From NCBI GenBank assembly GCA_963707435.1, contig CAVPPF010000005.1, positions 496,001 to 560,000 on the forward strand: a stretch of 64,000 nucleotides of DNA, in the 5' to 3' direction. Within the stretch, counting starts at the first letter, position 1, and each line of letters starts with the position of its first letter. Below the pieces are notes generated by a model that did no database searches, was not told where the DNA came from, and worked only from the letters and a program-made list of their open reading frames with translations. Of this stretch, positions 1-8,056 are shown piece after piece. The DNA is from UBA4744 sp963707435 (GTDB taxonomy: Bacteria; Actinomycetota; Acidimicrobiia; Spongiisociales; UBA4744). The position numbers and the translations under genes were made by a program.

Positions 1-1
1 G

Positions 2-931
2 ATCGAGCGTCTCAACCGGGCGGGGGTAGCGACCGAGAGCGACGGTGCCCTGGTCATCGACATCGCCCAACCCGACGACAAGACCGACATGCCGCCGTTC
101 CTGGTCGCCAAGTCGGACGGTGGGTTCCTCTACTCGACGACCGACCTCGCCACCGTCGAAGAGCGAGTCGATGACCTCGATCGCGAGTTGCTTTTGTACG
201 TCGTCGATGCCCGCCAATCGTTCCACTTCGACCAGGTGTTCCGCGCCGCCCGGCGCAGCGGAATCGCCCCCGGGACCGTCGGGTTGGAACACATCAAGTT
301 CGGGACCATGAACGGCCCGGACGGCAAGCCGTTCCAGACGCGCAAGGGCGGGGTGCTCAAACTGCGGGACCTGATCTCGCTCGTCACCGGGGCCGCCGGG
401 CAGAGACTCTCCGAAGCAGATATCGCGCAGGAGTATCCGGAGGCCGAGCGGAACGAGATCGCCCGCCGGGTCGGCCTGGCCGCCCTCAAGTTCGGCGATC
501 TGAGCAACCACCGGACCTCCAACTACCTGTTTGATCTGGACCGGTTCGCGTCGTTCGAAGGGAAGACCGGCCCCTACCTGCAGTATTCCGCGGTGCGGAT
601 CAAGTCGATTCTCCGCAATGCGCAGGAGGCCGGGTTGGCGCCCGGGCCGCTCGTCTCGCCGCGGGTCGATGCCGAACGCAACGTGATGCTCTACCTGGCC
701 CGGCTCCCCGAGGTTCTCGAACGTGCCTTCGACTTGCGGGCACCCAACCACATCGCCGAGTACGCCTACGATCTCGCGACCCAGTTCAATCGCTTCTACG
801 AGGAGTGCCACATACTCCGTGAAGAGGACCCGGCCCTCCAGGCATCATGGCTGACCCTGGTCGAACTGACTCTGGAGGAGATGATCCTGCTCCTCGACCT
901 CCTCGGCATCGAGGTCCCCGAACGCATGTGA
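2..931 (+). CDS. argS: arginyl-tRNA synthetase, C-terminal part (truncated by window edge)
   Basis: This class I aminoacyl-tRNA synthetase charges tRNA-Arg in the cytoplasm. The open frame runs in from the window edge, so only about 309 residues are present, compared with roughly 550-590 in the family; the N-terminal HIGH-motif half is missing. Visible landmarks are FLVAKSDGGFLYSTTDLA, the KMSKS-region signature typical of ArgS (GTMNGPDGKPFQTRKGG followed by LKLRDL), and the start of the DALR anticodon-binding helical domain (GPYLQYSAVRIKSI), with a helical C-terminus ending in PERM. The match to ArgS across the whole visible part is strong. An acetyltransferase gene follows on the same strand. 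Confidence 0.96.
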   Translation: MERLNRAGVATESDGALVIDIAQPDDKTDMPPFLVAKSDGGFLYSTTDLATVEERVDDLDRELLLYVVDARQSFHFDQVFRAARRSGIAPGTVGLEHIKFGTMNGPDGKPFQTRKGGVLKLRDLISLVTGAAGQRLSEADIAQEYPEAERNEIARRVGLAALKFGDLSNHRTSNYLFDLDRFASFEGKTGPYLQYSAVRIKSILRNAQEAGLAPGPLVSPRVDAERNVMLYLARLPEVLERAFDLRAPNHIAEYAYDLATQFNRFYEECHILREEDPALQASWLTLVELTLEEMILLLDLLGIEVPERM

Positions 932-1003
932 CGGCCCGTTGGTTGAGGTCCCGGGGTCCGGCAGCAGGTATTCCTGCCCCCGGTGCGTCCTATCCTCTCC
1001 TAC

Positions 1004-1873
1004 ATGATCATCCGCCCGGCCCGCCCCGACGACAAGGTGGCTATCGCAGCTTTCACCACCGATACTTTCACCTGGGGTGACTACGTGGCCGATGCATTCG
1101 ACTCGTGGATGGCCGATCCCGATGGTCAGATCCTGATTGCAGCCGACTCCGACGACCGTGCCGTCGGGATGGCCCGGGTTGCCATGCTGTCCGCCATCGA
1201 AGGGTGGGCCCAGGCCGCCCGGGTTCATCCCGACTACCGGCGGCAGGGAATCGCCGGGCAGCTCACCCGGGCCGGGGAGGTCTGGGCTGCCGACCGTGGT
1301 GCCCTGGTCATGCGACTCCTCACCGAAGCGTGGAACGAGCCGGCCCAGCGCCAGGTTGAGAAGTCCGGATACCGGCTGGTGGCGAAATGGGCCATGGCGC
1401 AGAAGGACGTTGGCAGTTCGGTCCCCTCTCCGCCCGGGAACGGTGGCAGGCGGGCGAAGGCAGAAGAGCGATTGCGCCCCGCTCCTCTCCCGGAGACCGA
1501 GCCGGCCTTCCTCGCCTGGTCGAGCAGTGATCTGATCCACTCCGCCCATGGTCTGTTTCCGGCCATAGGTTGGATGTGGCGCCGGCTCACCGTCGAGGAC
1601 ATCGACCGGGCCGTCCGCACCCGCACCCTCTGGGAGTGCCCGGCCGGATGGCTGATCGGCTCGATTGAAGAAGCAGGTTTCTGGGTTCCCTGGGTGGTGA
1701 CGGGACGCGAGGACGCCTACCGGCTCATCAGAGCAGCCATTGATCTGGCCGAAGAGCAAGGCACCGAACGGCTCCGGATGCTCATTCCCCAAACCGACTG
1801 GCTGCTCCAGGCCGCTACGCGAGCGAGCCTGGAGCTTCATCCGTCGCTCCTCTACGAAAAGCCACTGGCGTAG
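1004..1873 (+). CDS. GNAT-family N-acetyltransferase
   Basis: A predicted cytoplasmic acetyl-CoA-dependent N-acetyltransferase of about 289 residues. The N-terminal half carries the GNAT acetyl-CoA signature RVHPDYRRQGIAGQLT (near residue 70), followed by a beta-strand/helix region. The C-terminal 130 residues are less typical and may be a second, degenerate GNAT fold, which would make this a tandem GNAT protein. I chose the ATG at 1004 because the IRPARPDD start is the usual GNAT N-terminus; a GTG at 983 is in frame but adds only a short, atypical stretch. It is the first of three consecutive acetyltransferase genes after argS. The substrate cannot be told from sequence. Confidence 0.85.
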   Translation: MIIRPARPDDKVAIAAFTTDTFTWGDYVADAFDSWMADPDGQILIAADSDDRAVGMARVAMLSAIEGWAQAARVHPDYRRQGIAGQLTRAGEVWAADRGALVMRLLTEAWNEPAQRQVEKSGYRLVAKWAMAQKDVGSSVPSPPGNGGRRAKAEERLRPAPLPETEPAFLAWSSSDLIHSAHGLFPAIGWMWRRLTVEDIDRAVRTRTLWECPAGWLIGSIEEAGFWVPWVVTGREDAYRLIRAAIDLAEEQGTERLRMLIPQTDWLLQAATRASLELHPSLLYEKPLA

Positions 1874-1928
1874 CACCGGCAGGACGCCAGAAGCCGATGG
1901 CCGGCAGCCGATTTGCTAGAACTCAGGT

Positions 1929-2450
1929 ATGCCAATCGCTCTGCGCGCCTTCGAGATGTCTGATGCAGCGGCGCTGCACAGGATGTTCAATGATCCCGCG
2001 CTGGTAGGCCGCCGCTACATCGAGAAGGACCACGGCCCTCGGTCACGACAGCAGATCGACGACCTGCTCGGCACGTGGATCAAAGCAGAAGACGAAACCC
2101 ACCTCGCGGTTGCCGACGGTGAAGACCTGATGGGTTTTGCGGTGTTCGATCCCAGTTGGGAGCCATTGGCCCCGTTCGTGGTTGTCGTTATCGACCCGGG
2201 CCATCAGCGGCGCGGTCACGGAGCCGATGCTCTCGAGCTTCTCCTCGACTATGTCTTCAGAACCACGCCCGCCATCGGGGCGATGACCTGGATCGACGAG
2301 TGGAACGACGGCGGCCTGGCCTTTGCCAGCGCCTTCGGTTTCCAGGAGGCCGGTCGGGCTCGAAGAGAAGGTATTCGCGACGGCACGTACTACGCCTCCG
2401 TCGGGCTCGATCTCCTCCGCGAGGAATGGGAGGAACGCAGTGGCCATTGA
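1929..2450 (+). CDS. GNAT-family N-acetyltransferase
   Basis: A 173-residue predicted acetyltransferase, the usual length for a single GNAT domain. The acetyl-CoA-binding signature is VIDPGHQRRGHGADALELL (around residue 85). The final strands are in the region WIDEWNDGGLAFASAFGFQEAGR, typical of GNAT motif B with its asparagine and GF-turn. The gene overlaps the next GNAT gene by 11 nt, which points to translational coupling. The substrate is unknown; small-molecule or protein N-terminal targets are both possible. Confidence 0.85.
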   Translation: MPIALRAFEMSDAAALHRMFNDPALVGRRYIEKDHGPRSRQQIDDLLGTWIKAEDETHLAVADGEDLMGFAVFDPSWEPLAPFVVVVIDPGHQRRGHGADALELLLDYVFRTTPAIGAMTWIDEWNDGGLAFASAFGFQEAGRARREGIRDGTYYASVGLDLLREEWEERSGH

Positions 2451-3015
2451 GGGTGCGCAGGTCCGGTTGCGAGAAGAGCGAGCCGACGACGTCGACTTCC
2501 TGGCCGGCCTGCGCAATGATCTCGAGACCCAGGCGTGGCCCAAGAGTCTGCCGCCCCACTACACGCGGGAGATGCTGGCGAAACGATACGAGGCCCGAGA
2601 GTTCTCCTTCAACCCCGACGAAGGCCGGTTCATCATCGAGGAGAAGGACACCGGCAACCGGGTTGGATTCATCGGCTACATGGGTCTCGCACCGCGCTTC
2701 TCGGCCAGCCTCGGCGTGATGATCGCCAAGCAATTCTGGGGCACGGGTTACGCCTTCGAAGCCAACGACTTGCTCCTCCGCTTCATGTTCGAGGAGCTGG
2801 GTTTGCGGGTCGTCAGGCTGTGGACTCACTCGCTCAACCACCGGGCAATAGCGTTGGCCGCCAAACTCGGATTTCAGACCACCGTGCAGTTTCGGAGATC
2901 CATCTACCGGGAAGGTCGCCTAGGCGGGTCGGTCGTGATGGATATCACCCGGCAGGAGTTCTACGAACTGCGGGAAGACCTCACGGACCGCCTCCCCGAC
3001 CCATTCGTGGAGTAG
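2440..3015 (+). CDS. RimJ/RimL-type GNAT acetyltransferase
   Basis: A 191-residue predicted acetyltransferase of the RimJ/RimL subfamily. It begins with the typical segment VRLREERADDVDFLAGLRND, has an acetyl-CoA loop around MIAKQFWGTGYAFEA, and ends with the family's NHRAIALAAKLGFQ motif. I place the start at the GTG at 2440, because a Shine-Dalgarno-like GGGAGG lies just upstream inside the preceding gene and the conserved fold starts there; an in-frame ATG at 2323 would lie deep inside the upstream GNAT gene. The overlapping arrangement implies co-expression of the two acetyltransferases. The substrate is unknown. Confidence 0.85.
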   Translation: MAIEGAQVRLREERADDVDFLAGLRNDLETQAWPKSLPPHYTREMLAKRYEAREFSFNPDEGRFIIEEKDTGNRVGFIGYMGLAPRFSASLGVMIAKQFWGTGYAFEANDLLLRFMFEELGLRVVRLWTHSLNHRAIALAAKLGFQTTVQFRRSIYREGRLGGSVVMDITRQEFYELREDLTDRLPDPFVE

Positions 3016-3049
3016 TCGTCAGTCGTCAGAGAAGGCGAACCATTCTCGC

Positions 3050-3161
3050 GGAACTGGGAACTGGGAACTGGGAACTGGGAACTGGGAACTGGGAACTGGG
3101 AACTGGGAACTGGGAACTGGGAACTGGGAACTGGGAACTGGGAACTGGGAACTGGAAACTG
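3050..3161. repeat. heptameric tandem repeat (GGAACTG), 15 perfect copies plus one variant
   Basis: From 3050 to 3154 the sequence is fifteen uninterrupted copies of GGAACTG, followed by a variant copy GAAACTG at 3155-3161. It lies between the stop of a GNAT gene and the stop of a convergent membrane-protein gene. Just before it (3015-3028) is a short doubled AGTCGTC. Reading frames through the array give periodic peptides, which are repeat artefacts rather than proteins. Related heptamers recur at 28231-28258 and 59441-59598. Confidence 0.97.
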
Positions 3162-3170
3162 AATTCGATC

Positions 3171-3803
3171 TCAGTCGATGAACATGATGGTGAACACGAT
3201 CAGGGTTCCAATGACCCACAGCGTGTAGAGGACCGGCAACTCGATCAGATCCAACCAGGGACGATCGGCGTAGTAGCGCCGGAGACCCCAGAGGGCGGTA
3301 GCTCCCAGCACCAGCGTGGCGGTGATGCCTGCGACTCCGGTCGCCACGAGCACGTCGTTGGCGATTCCAAACGTCGAAGGCAGCTCCTCGACGTACTTCT
3401 CGATGAACTTCCCGATGAACAGGAGCAGGCCGCCCACCACCAGCAGGGATCCCGCCCGGATGAGCAGCATTTCCATCTCAGAACCGGTGCGGGTGCGAAG
3501 CGCCCGGATCGGACCTTCGACCGCTACGCCCAGGGCGAACGCTCCGAACACGGCAATCACGAGGCCGGAGCCCAACATCTCACCCGTCGAGCGAGTCAAG
3601 CCGACGTCGAGGACCTCGAAACCGTCGAGCAGCACGACAATGGCGAGCGAGACGAGAGCAGTGCCAACTACCAGGAGCCCCACATCGAGCGTGGTACCGG
3701 TGATACGACGGAACAAACGGAACAAGCGCTTGGCCTCCGGCTCCGTTGTTGGTTGGATCGTGACCTGCGGGTCGTCCACGGTTCCCACTCCTGGATTTCG
3801 CAT
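3171..3803 (-). CDS. multi-pass membrane protein of unknown function
   Basis: A 210-residue protein not assigned to a known family. It has a polar N-terminus of about 35 residues and then four or five hydrophobic segments (GLLVVGTALVSLAIVVLL; LVIAVFGAFALGVAV; AGSLLVVGGLLLFIGKFI; GVAGITATLVLGATAL; TLWVIGTLIVFTIMF). Charged loops between them include RALRTRTGSEME. The protein ends just inside the edge of the heptamer array. The ATG at 3803 is the only good start. It is probably a cytoplasmic-membrane protein; no catalytic motif is visible. Confidence 0.75.
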   Translation of the reverse strand: MRNPGVGTVDDPQVTIQPTTEPEAKRLFRLFRRITGTTLDVGLLVVGTALVSLAIVVLLDGFEVLDVGLTRSTGEMLGSGLVIAVFGAFALGVAVEGPIRALRTRTGSEMEMLLIRAGSLLVVGGLLLFIGKFIEKYVEELPSTFGIANDVLVATGVAGITATLVLGATALWGLRRYYADRPWLDLIELPVLYTLWVIGTLIVFTIMFID

Positions 3804-3817
3804 GCGGTCGGCACAGC

Positions 3818-5065
3818 CTACTCGGGGTCATCCCGACTCTGGAGTTCCTCGTCCTGAATCGATTCCCAATAGAGCTCGATCGGATGTGCAACCCGGTACC
3901 AGCTCTCGAGATGGGCCCGCACCTGCATCTCACATCCCGGGTTGGCCGACGCAACCACCGTCGACCCGACCGCCCGGATCTGCGCCGCCTTCTGTTCACC
4001 GAATTCGCGGGCCGTGTGCGGACGGAGCAGCGAGTACAGACCGGCTGCGCCACAACACTGTTCGTCGGGCAGGTCGACCGGCCGGTAGCCGGCCGCAGCA
4101 AGGATCCAGCGGGGCGCCTCAACGATCCGCTGGGCATGCCGCAGATGGCAGGGATCCTGAACGGCCACCGCACCCAGATCGATCGCCAGGGTCGGAAGCC
4201 GGCCGTCTTCGATTGCCGCGGCAATGACCTCGGTGATGTCGCGGGCGCGTCCGGCCAGGATCGACCCGCCGTCCCCGGCCCATTCGGCATACTCCTTGAG
4301 GTGGGCACTGCACCCGGCCGCGTCGCTCACGACGAGATCGACACCCCGCAGCGCCCGGACATTCCGGGCGGCCAACCGGGCCGCTCGTCGAGTATCCCCA
4401 TCATGCGCGGCCAGCGCTCCACAGCAGGCCTGGCGGAGGGGGACCACGACCCGGTAACCGGCTCGCGTCAACAGCTCGACTGCTGCCTCATGGACCGGGG
4501 CGAACCAGGCATCCATCACGCATCCGGCCAGCAGGGCAACGGTACCGAGCTGCTCCCCTTTCGCCAGATGCACGGTCCCCCGAAAGGTCGGCCGGGTACC
4601 TGCCCGGTCTCTCATGCCGGCCAGGCCGGACTTGAGCGAGGCAGGCAGCAGCCGGATGGCCCCGGTCATCCGGGCAAGCCGCAGACCCCAGGTGGCCATG
4701 CGCAACCGGCCGGGGCTCGTCACCAATCGACCGAGCAGGCCGTGGCGCAAGCGGCGAGGAAGCGTCGGGCGCTGCGCCGTCAGCTCGGCCCTGGCCCCTT
4801 CCATGGCCCGCCCGAACGGGACGAGCGACGGGCACGCCGTCTCACAAGCACGGCACTGCAGGCAGAACGACATCATGTCCTCGAACGCCCCGTCGAGCGG
4901 GACCACATCGTCCGCAACGGCGCGCATCGCGGCGATGCGGCCGCGCGGGGAAGCCGTCTCGTCGCCCGTCAACCGGTAGGTGGGGCAGTGCGGGAGGCAG
5001 AGGCCGCAATCAACGCAGGCTGCAAGCTCGGCCGGACGGGGAGCGAACTCGGTGACCCAGCCCAC
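3818..5065 (-). CDS. glcF: glycolate oxidase iron-sulfur subunit GlcF
   Basis: This 415-residue subunit passes electrons from the flavin subunits of glycolate dehydrogenase to the respiratory chain. Two ferredoxin-like 4Fe-4S motifs are present: CVDCGLCLPHCPTYR (near residue 17) and CLQCRACETACP (near residue 70). Two CCG-type cysteine-rich domains follow (QACCGALAAHDGD and EQCCGAAGLYSLL), as in the GlcF/HdrD/LutA family. It is the last gene of a minus-strand glcD-glcE-glcF operon; its GTG start shares one base with the glcE stop. Length and motif order match the family, and the three-gene context separates it from lactate-utilisation LutA proteins. Confidence 0.93.
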   Translation of the reverse strand: MGWVTEFAPRPAELAACVDCGLCLPHCPTYRLTGDETASPRGRIAAMRAVADDVVPLDGAFEDMMSFCLQCRACETACPSLVPFGRAMEGARAELTAQRPTLPRRLRHGLLGRLVTSPGRLRMATWGLRLARMTGAIRLLPASLKSGLAGMRDRAGTRPTFRGTVHLAKGEQLGTVALLAGCVMDAWFAPVHEAAVELLTRAGYRVVVPLRQACCGALAAHDGDTRRAARLAARNVRALRGVDLVVSDAAGCSAHLKEYAEWAGDGGSILAGRARDITEVIAAAIEDGRLPTLAIDLGAVAVQDPCHLRHAQRIVEAPRWILAAAGYRPVDLPDEQCCGAAGLYSLLRPHTAREFGEQKAAQIRAVGSTVVASANPGCEMQVRAHLESWYRVAHPIELYWESIQDEELQSRDDPE

Positions 5066-6183
5066 TACAGGCCTCCGGGCAATCGCCCCGGGTTGACGAT
5101 GCGATCCGGGTCGAACCGGGCGACAACCCGGCGTTGCAGGTCCATGCCGGCCGGAGGCGTCCCCCAGGGATCAAACGTCGCGTACACCGCTGCCGGCGCG
5201 CTGGTGAGCACGAGAGCTCCGCCCTGCTTCTCAACCCGGCGGCGTATCTCGCTCACAGTTCTCAGTTCGAATTTGTCGAGGCCGACGCGCGCCTCGCCCA
5301 CTCCCGGGAGCGCCTGGTAGGTCCACGACTTCGGGAGCTCGTCGAGAGCATCACGCAGCAGTCGCGAGGCGACGCGCAGGGACAGCGTGATCGATCCCGA
5401 TGGAGGATCCGGCCACTGCCACCCTTCTTGATAGGTGCCGCCGAGTTCCGCGGTGCGAGCCTCGACTTCGGCGAGTGTCCCGGCCAGATAGACCCGCACC
5501 TGTTCCCGCTCCTCGACAACGGCCAGGGGCCGATACCCGTACTCCGGTCGACGTTCTGCCAGTGTCACCGTCCGCCGCGCGTCGGGCAGCGGCCACAGCT
5601 TGAGGCACACCCGCCCGATCAGGCCCAGCGAGCCGAACGAACCGGCGGCCAGACGAGGAAGGTCGTAGCCGGTGACGTTCTTGACGACGCGACCACCACC
5701 TCGAACAACGCGGCCGTCTCCCGTGATGAGATCGACTTCCAGCATTCTGTCCCGCGTCGGGCCGTACCGCAGCCGGCGGAACCCTGAAACCCCGGCGGCG
5801 ACCACCCCGCCAACGGTTGCATCGCCGGATGCTTCCGGGAGTACCGCCGTCTGGCGGCGTTCGCCCAGTCGAGCTTCGAGATCGGCCACGCCGACTCCGG
5901 CTTCTACGACGACCGTCAGGTCATCAGGTTGCCAATCAACAATCGCATTGAGACGGGCAGTGGAGAGGACGAGGACCGGATCGACCCGACCTCCGATGCC
6001 CTGATGGGTCCCGCCACCCCACACCAGCACCGGGAGGGCGTACCGCGAGGCGGTCGCCAGAACCTCTGCCGCCCCTTCGAGCGTCGCAGGCGCCACAAAC
6101 ACGGCATCCTCGGGAGCCCCTTCGATCGGGTCGGACAGGTGTCCGGCCAGTCGCTGCTGCAATGCCGATCGGACGGAGGTCAT
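5065..6183 (-). CDS. glcE: glycolate oxidase FAD-binding subunit GlcE
   Basis: The second flavin-type subunit of glycolate dehydrogenase, about 372 residues. The FAD-binding PCMH region shows VFVAPATLEGAAEVLATA, VLVWGGGTHQGIGG and the segment ASGDATVGGVVAAG followed by RYGPTRDRMLEV. It ends with the family's usual C-terminus, FDPDRIVNPGRLPGGL. I use the ATG at 6183, which overlaps the glcD stop (ATGA), in preference to an in-frame start at 6225 that would run into glcD. It lies between glcD and glcF and must act in the same membrane-associated complex. Confidence 0.92.
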   Translation of the reverse strand: MTSVRSALQQRLAGHLSDPIEGAPEDAVFVAPATLEGAAEVLATASRYALPVLVWGGGTHQGIGGRVDPVLVLSTARLNAIVDWQPDDLTVVVEAGVGVADLEARLGERRQTAVLPEASGDATVGGVVAAGVSGFRRLRYGPTRDRMLEVDLITGDGRVVRGGGRVVKNVTGYDLPRLAAGSFGSLGLIGRVCLKLWPLPDARRTVTLAERRPEYGYRPLAVVEEREQVRVYLAGTLAEVEARTAELGGTYQEGWQWPDPPSGSITLSLRVASRLLRDALDELPKSWTYQALPGVGEARVGLDKFELRTVSEIRRRVEKQGGALVLTSAPAAVYATFDPWGTPPAGMDLQRRVVARFDPDRIVNPGRLPGGL

Positions 6184-7604
6184 ATCCAGGTTCCCTCCGG
6201 GACCGGCCGCCCGATGTCGAAGCACCGGGATCCGGCCGGAAGGACCTTGTCGGGATTGAACACCCGGTCGGGATCGAACGCTTCGGCAAGCCGAGCCTGG
6301 GCATCCAGATCAGCTTCGGTGAAGACGAGCGGCATCAGGTCGCGTTTTTCCAGGCCGATCCCGTGCTCACCGGAAAGAGATCCGCCCGCCTCGACACATA
6401 CGGTGACCAGTTCTTCGGCGGCCGCCTGCACTCGCTCGAGGACGCCTTCCTGTGAGGCGTCAAACGCCATCAGCGGGTGCAGGTTGCCGTCCCCGGCGTG
6501 GAATACGTTCATCATGACCAGGTCGTAGCGAGCCGCAATCTCGTAGACCTTGGCCATGACCTCGACCAGCTTGGTGCGCGGCACCACGGTGTCGTGGAGG
6601 TAGTAGTCGGGGGCGGTTTGGGCCACGGCGCCAAAGGCCGCCTTGCGCCCTTTCCACAGCAGTGCCCGCTCCGCTTCGTCGACGGCCACCCGGACGTAGG
6701 TCGCATGATGTGATTCGGCGACCTGCCGGACCAGTTCGGCTTCCGCCTCCACCGCAGCCGGGTGGCCGGTGACCTCGGCCAGGAGCACCGCGGCGGCGTC
6801 GGTCGGGAAGCCGGCGCCGACAAAGCGCTCAACGGCAGTCGTCATCTTCTGATCCATCATTTCCAGCGCAGCCGGTACAACCCCCGCCCCGATGATGCCG
6901 GACACCGTGGCGGCTGCATCCTCGACCCGGTCGTAGGCGGCCAGGAGGGTCCGGACGGCCGGTGGGTCGGGCGTGAGTTTGACGAGCGCCCGGGTGACGA
7001 TGCCCAGGGTCCCCTCCGACCCGACCACGATCCCCCGCAAGTCCAGACCGATGGGGTCGGGAGCATCACCTCCGAGGACCAGGATCTCGCCGGCAGCGGT
7101 GACGAGTTCGACCGCCAGCACATGGTTCACCGTCGTGCCTTCTGCCAGGCAGTGCGGGCCGCCGCTGTTGTTGGCCACGTTGCCACCGATGGTGCACGCC
7201 GCCTGCGACGACGGATCCGGTGCGAAGTGGAGGCCGCTGGGCGCCACATGAAGACTGAGGTCGAGATTGAAAACGCCGGCCCCCACCCAGGCCGTGCGGC
7301 TCGCGACATCGGCCTCGATCCCGGTCATGCGGGTCGTAGAGACGATGAGCGAGGGTCTGACGGGGACCGTACCGCCGGCCAGACCGGTCCCGGCTCCGCG
7401 CGGCACAATCGGGATCGAGTGGCGGGCCGCGATCTTCACGACTTCGACAACCTCCCCGGCGGTGGCCGGGAGGGCTACGGCGACTACCTCGCCGCGTCTG
7501 ATGCCGGCATCCTTCCCGTACACGTGCGTGCGGAGCGGGTCGGCCAGAACCCGATTGGCACCCAGCACGTTCTGCAGTTCCCGTACCAGCGTCACGTCTG
7601 CCAC
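6180..7604 (-). CDS. glcD: glycolate oxidase subunit GlcD (FAD-linked oxidase)
   Basis: The catalytic FAD subunit that oxidises glycolate (2-hydroxyacids) to glyoxylate, 474 residues. The FAD PCMH domain has PRGAGTGLAGGTVPV, CTIGGNVANNSGGPHC and VVGSEGTLGIVTRALVKLTP. The C-terminal FAD-oxidase domain contains the motif MNVFHAGDGNLHPL and SGEHGIGLEKRD, and ends with AEAFDPDRVFNPDKVLP. It starts with a GTG at 7604; the Shine-Dalgarno match upstream (GAAGAG) is modest. As first gene of glcDEF it is probably transcribed from the divergent region at 7605-7743. A D-lactate or D-2-hydroxyglutarate dehydrogenase role is the main alternative, but the glcE and glcF neighbours favour glycolate. Confidence 0.93.
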   Translation of the reverse strand: MADVTLVRELQNVLGANRVLADPLRTHVYGKDAGIRRGEVVAVALPATAGEVVEVVKIAARHSIPIVPRGAGTGLAGGTVPVRPSLIVSTTRMTGIEADVASRTAWVGAGVFNLDLSLHVAPSGLHFAPDPSSQAACTIGGNVANNSGGPHCLAEGTTVNHVLAVELVTAAGEILVLGGDAPDPIGLDLRGIVVGSEGTLGIVTRALVKLTPDPPAVRTLLAAYDRVEDAAATVSGIIGAGVVPAALEMMDQKMTTAVERFVGAGFPTDAAAVLLAEVTGHPAAVEAEAELVRQVAESHHATYVRVAVDEAERALLWKGRKAAFGAVAQTAPDYYLHDTVVPRTKLVEVMAKVYEIAARYDLVMMNVFHAGDGNLHPLMAFDASQEGVLERVQAAAEELVTVCVEAGGSLSGEHGIGLEKRDLMPLVFTEADLDAQARLAEAFDPDRVFNPDKVLPAGSRCFDIGRPVPEGTWI

Positions 7605-7743
7605 GCTAGCTCTTCATAGTTTGTCGTTACCAACCAACCATGCCGGAACCCTCAGAACATGACGAGCTGCTCCGTCGCCCGGAACCACTCACCTCAGCTT
7701 CCTCCCACCGCTACGATTGCCTCCGACTGCAAAGGGGGTACCC

Positions 7744-7974
7744 GTGGAATTCAGTCTCCTCGCCATCCTGTTGTTCGTCATCGCACTCCCGCTCTTCATC
7801 TTCCACATTTGGGCCATCGTCGACGTGCTCCGTACTCCCCAAGGCACGTGGACGGCTGCCGGGCAAAACCAGGTACTGTGGGGCGTCGTGGTCCTGTTTC
7901 TCTCCTTCATCGGGCCCATCCTGTACCTCACGATCGCCCGGCCTCAGTTGATCGCAGCCGGGCAGGGCAGGTAA
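7744..7974 (+). CDS. small PLDc_N-domain membrane protein
   Basis: A 76-residue integral membrane protein with two transmembrane segments (FSLLAILLFVIALPLFIFHIW and VLWGVVVLFLSFIGPILYLTI) joined by a loop with IVDVLRTPQG. This is the layout of the small 'phospholipase D nuclease N-terminal' (PLDc_N) proteins common in actinobacteria; no nuclease domain is attached, and its function is not established. I chose the GTG at 7744 because an AAAGGGGG Shine-Dalgarno sequence sits at the right distance; an upstream ATG at 7717 has none. Confidence 0.75.
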   Translation: MEFSLLAILLFVIALPLFIFHIWAIVDVLRTPQGTWTAAGQNQVLWGVVVLFLSFIGPILYLTIARPQLIAAGQGR

Positions 7975-8056
7975 CGCTTTCGCCGGGGTGAAGGTCTGAC
8001 CCCCATTCCACGATTGGGATCTCCATGCGACCGACCCGAATAGCTCGGAACGCTTC

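Noticed and set aside
3019..3219. Minus-strand frame with repeated Ser-Gln-Phe-Pro-Val-Pro
   Set aside because: It is the translation of the heptamer array and has no conserved start or ribosome-binding site.
2535..3857. Long plus-strand frame including periodic Gly/Thr/Asn/Trp peptides
   Set aside because: It reads through a GNAT gene in another frame, the GGAACTG array and a minus-strand gene. The periodicity comes from the 7-bp repeat (21 bp per seven codons).
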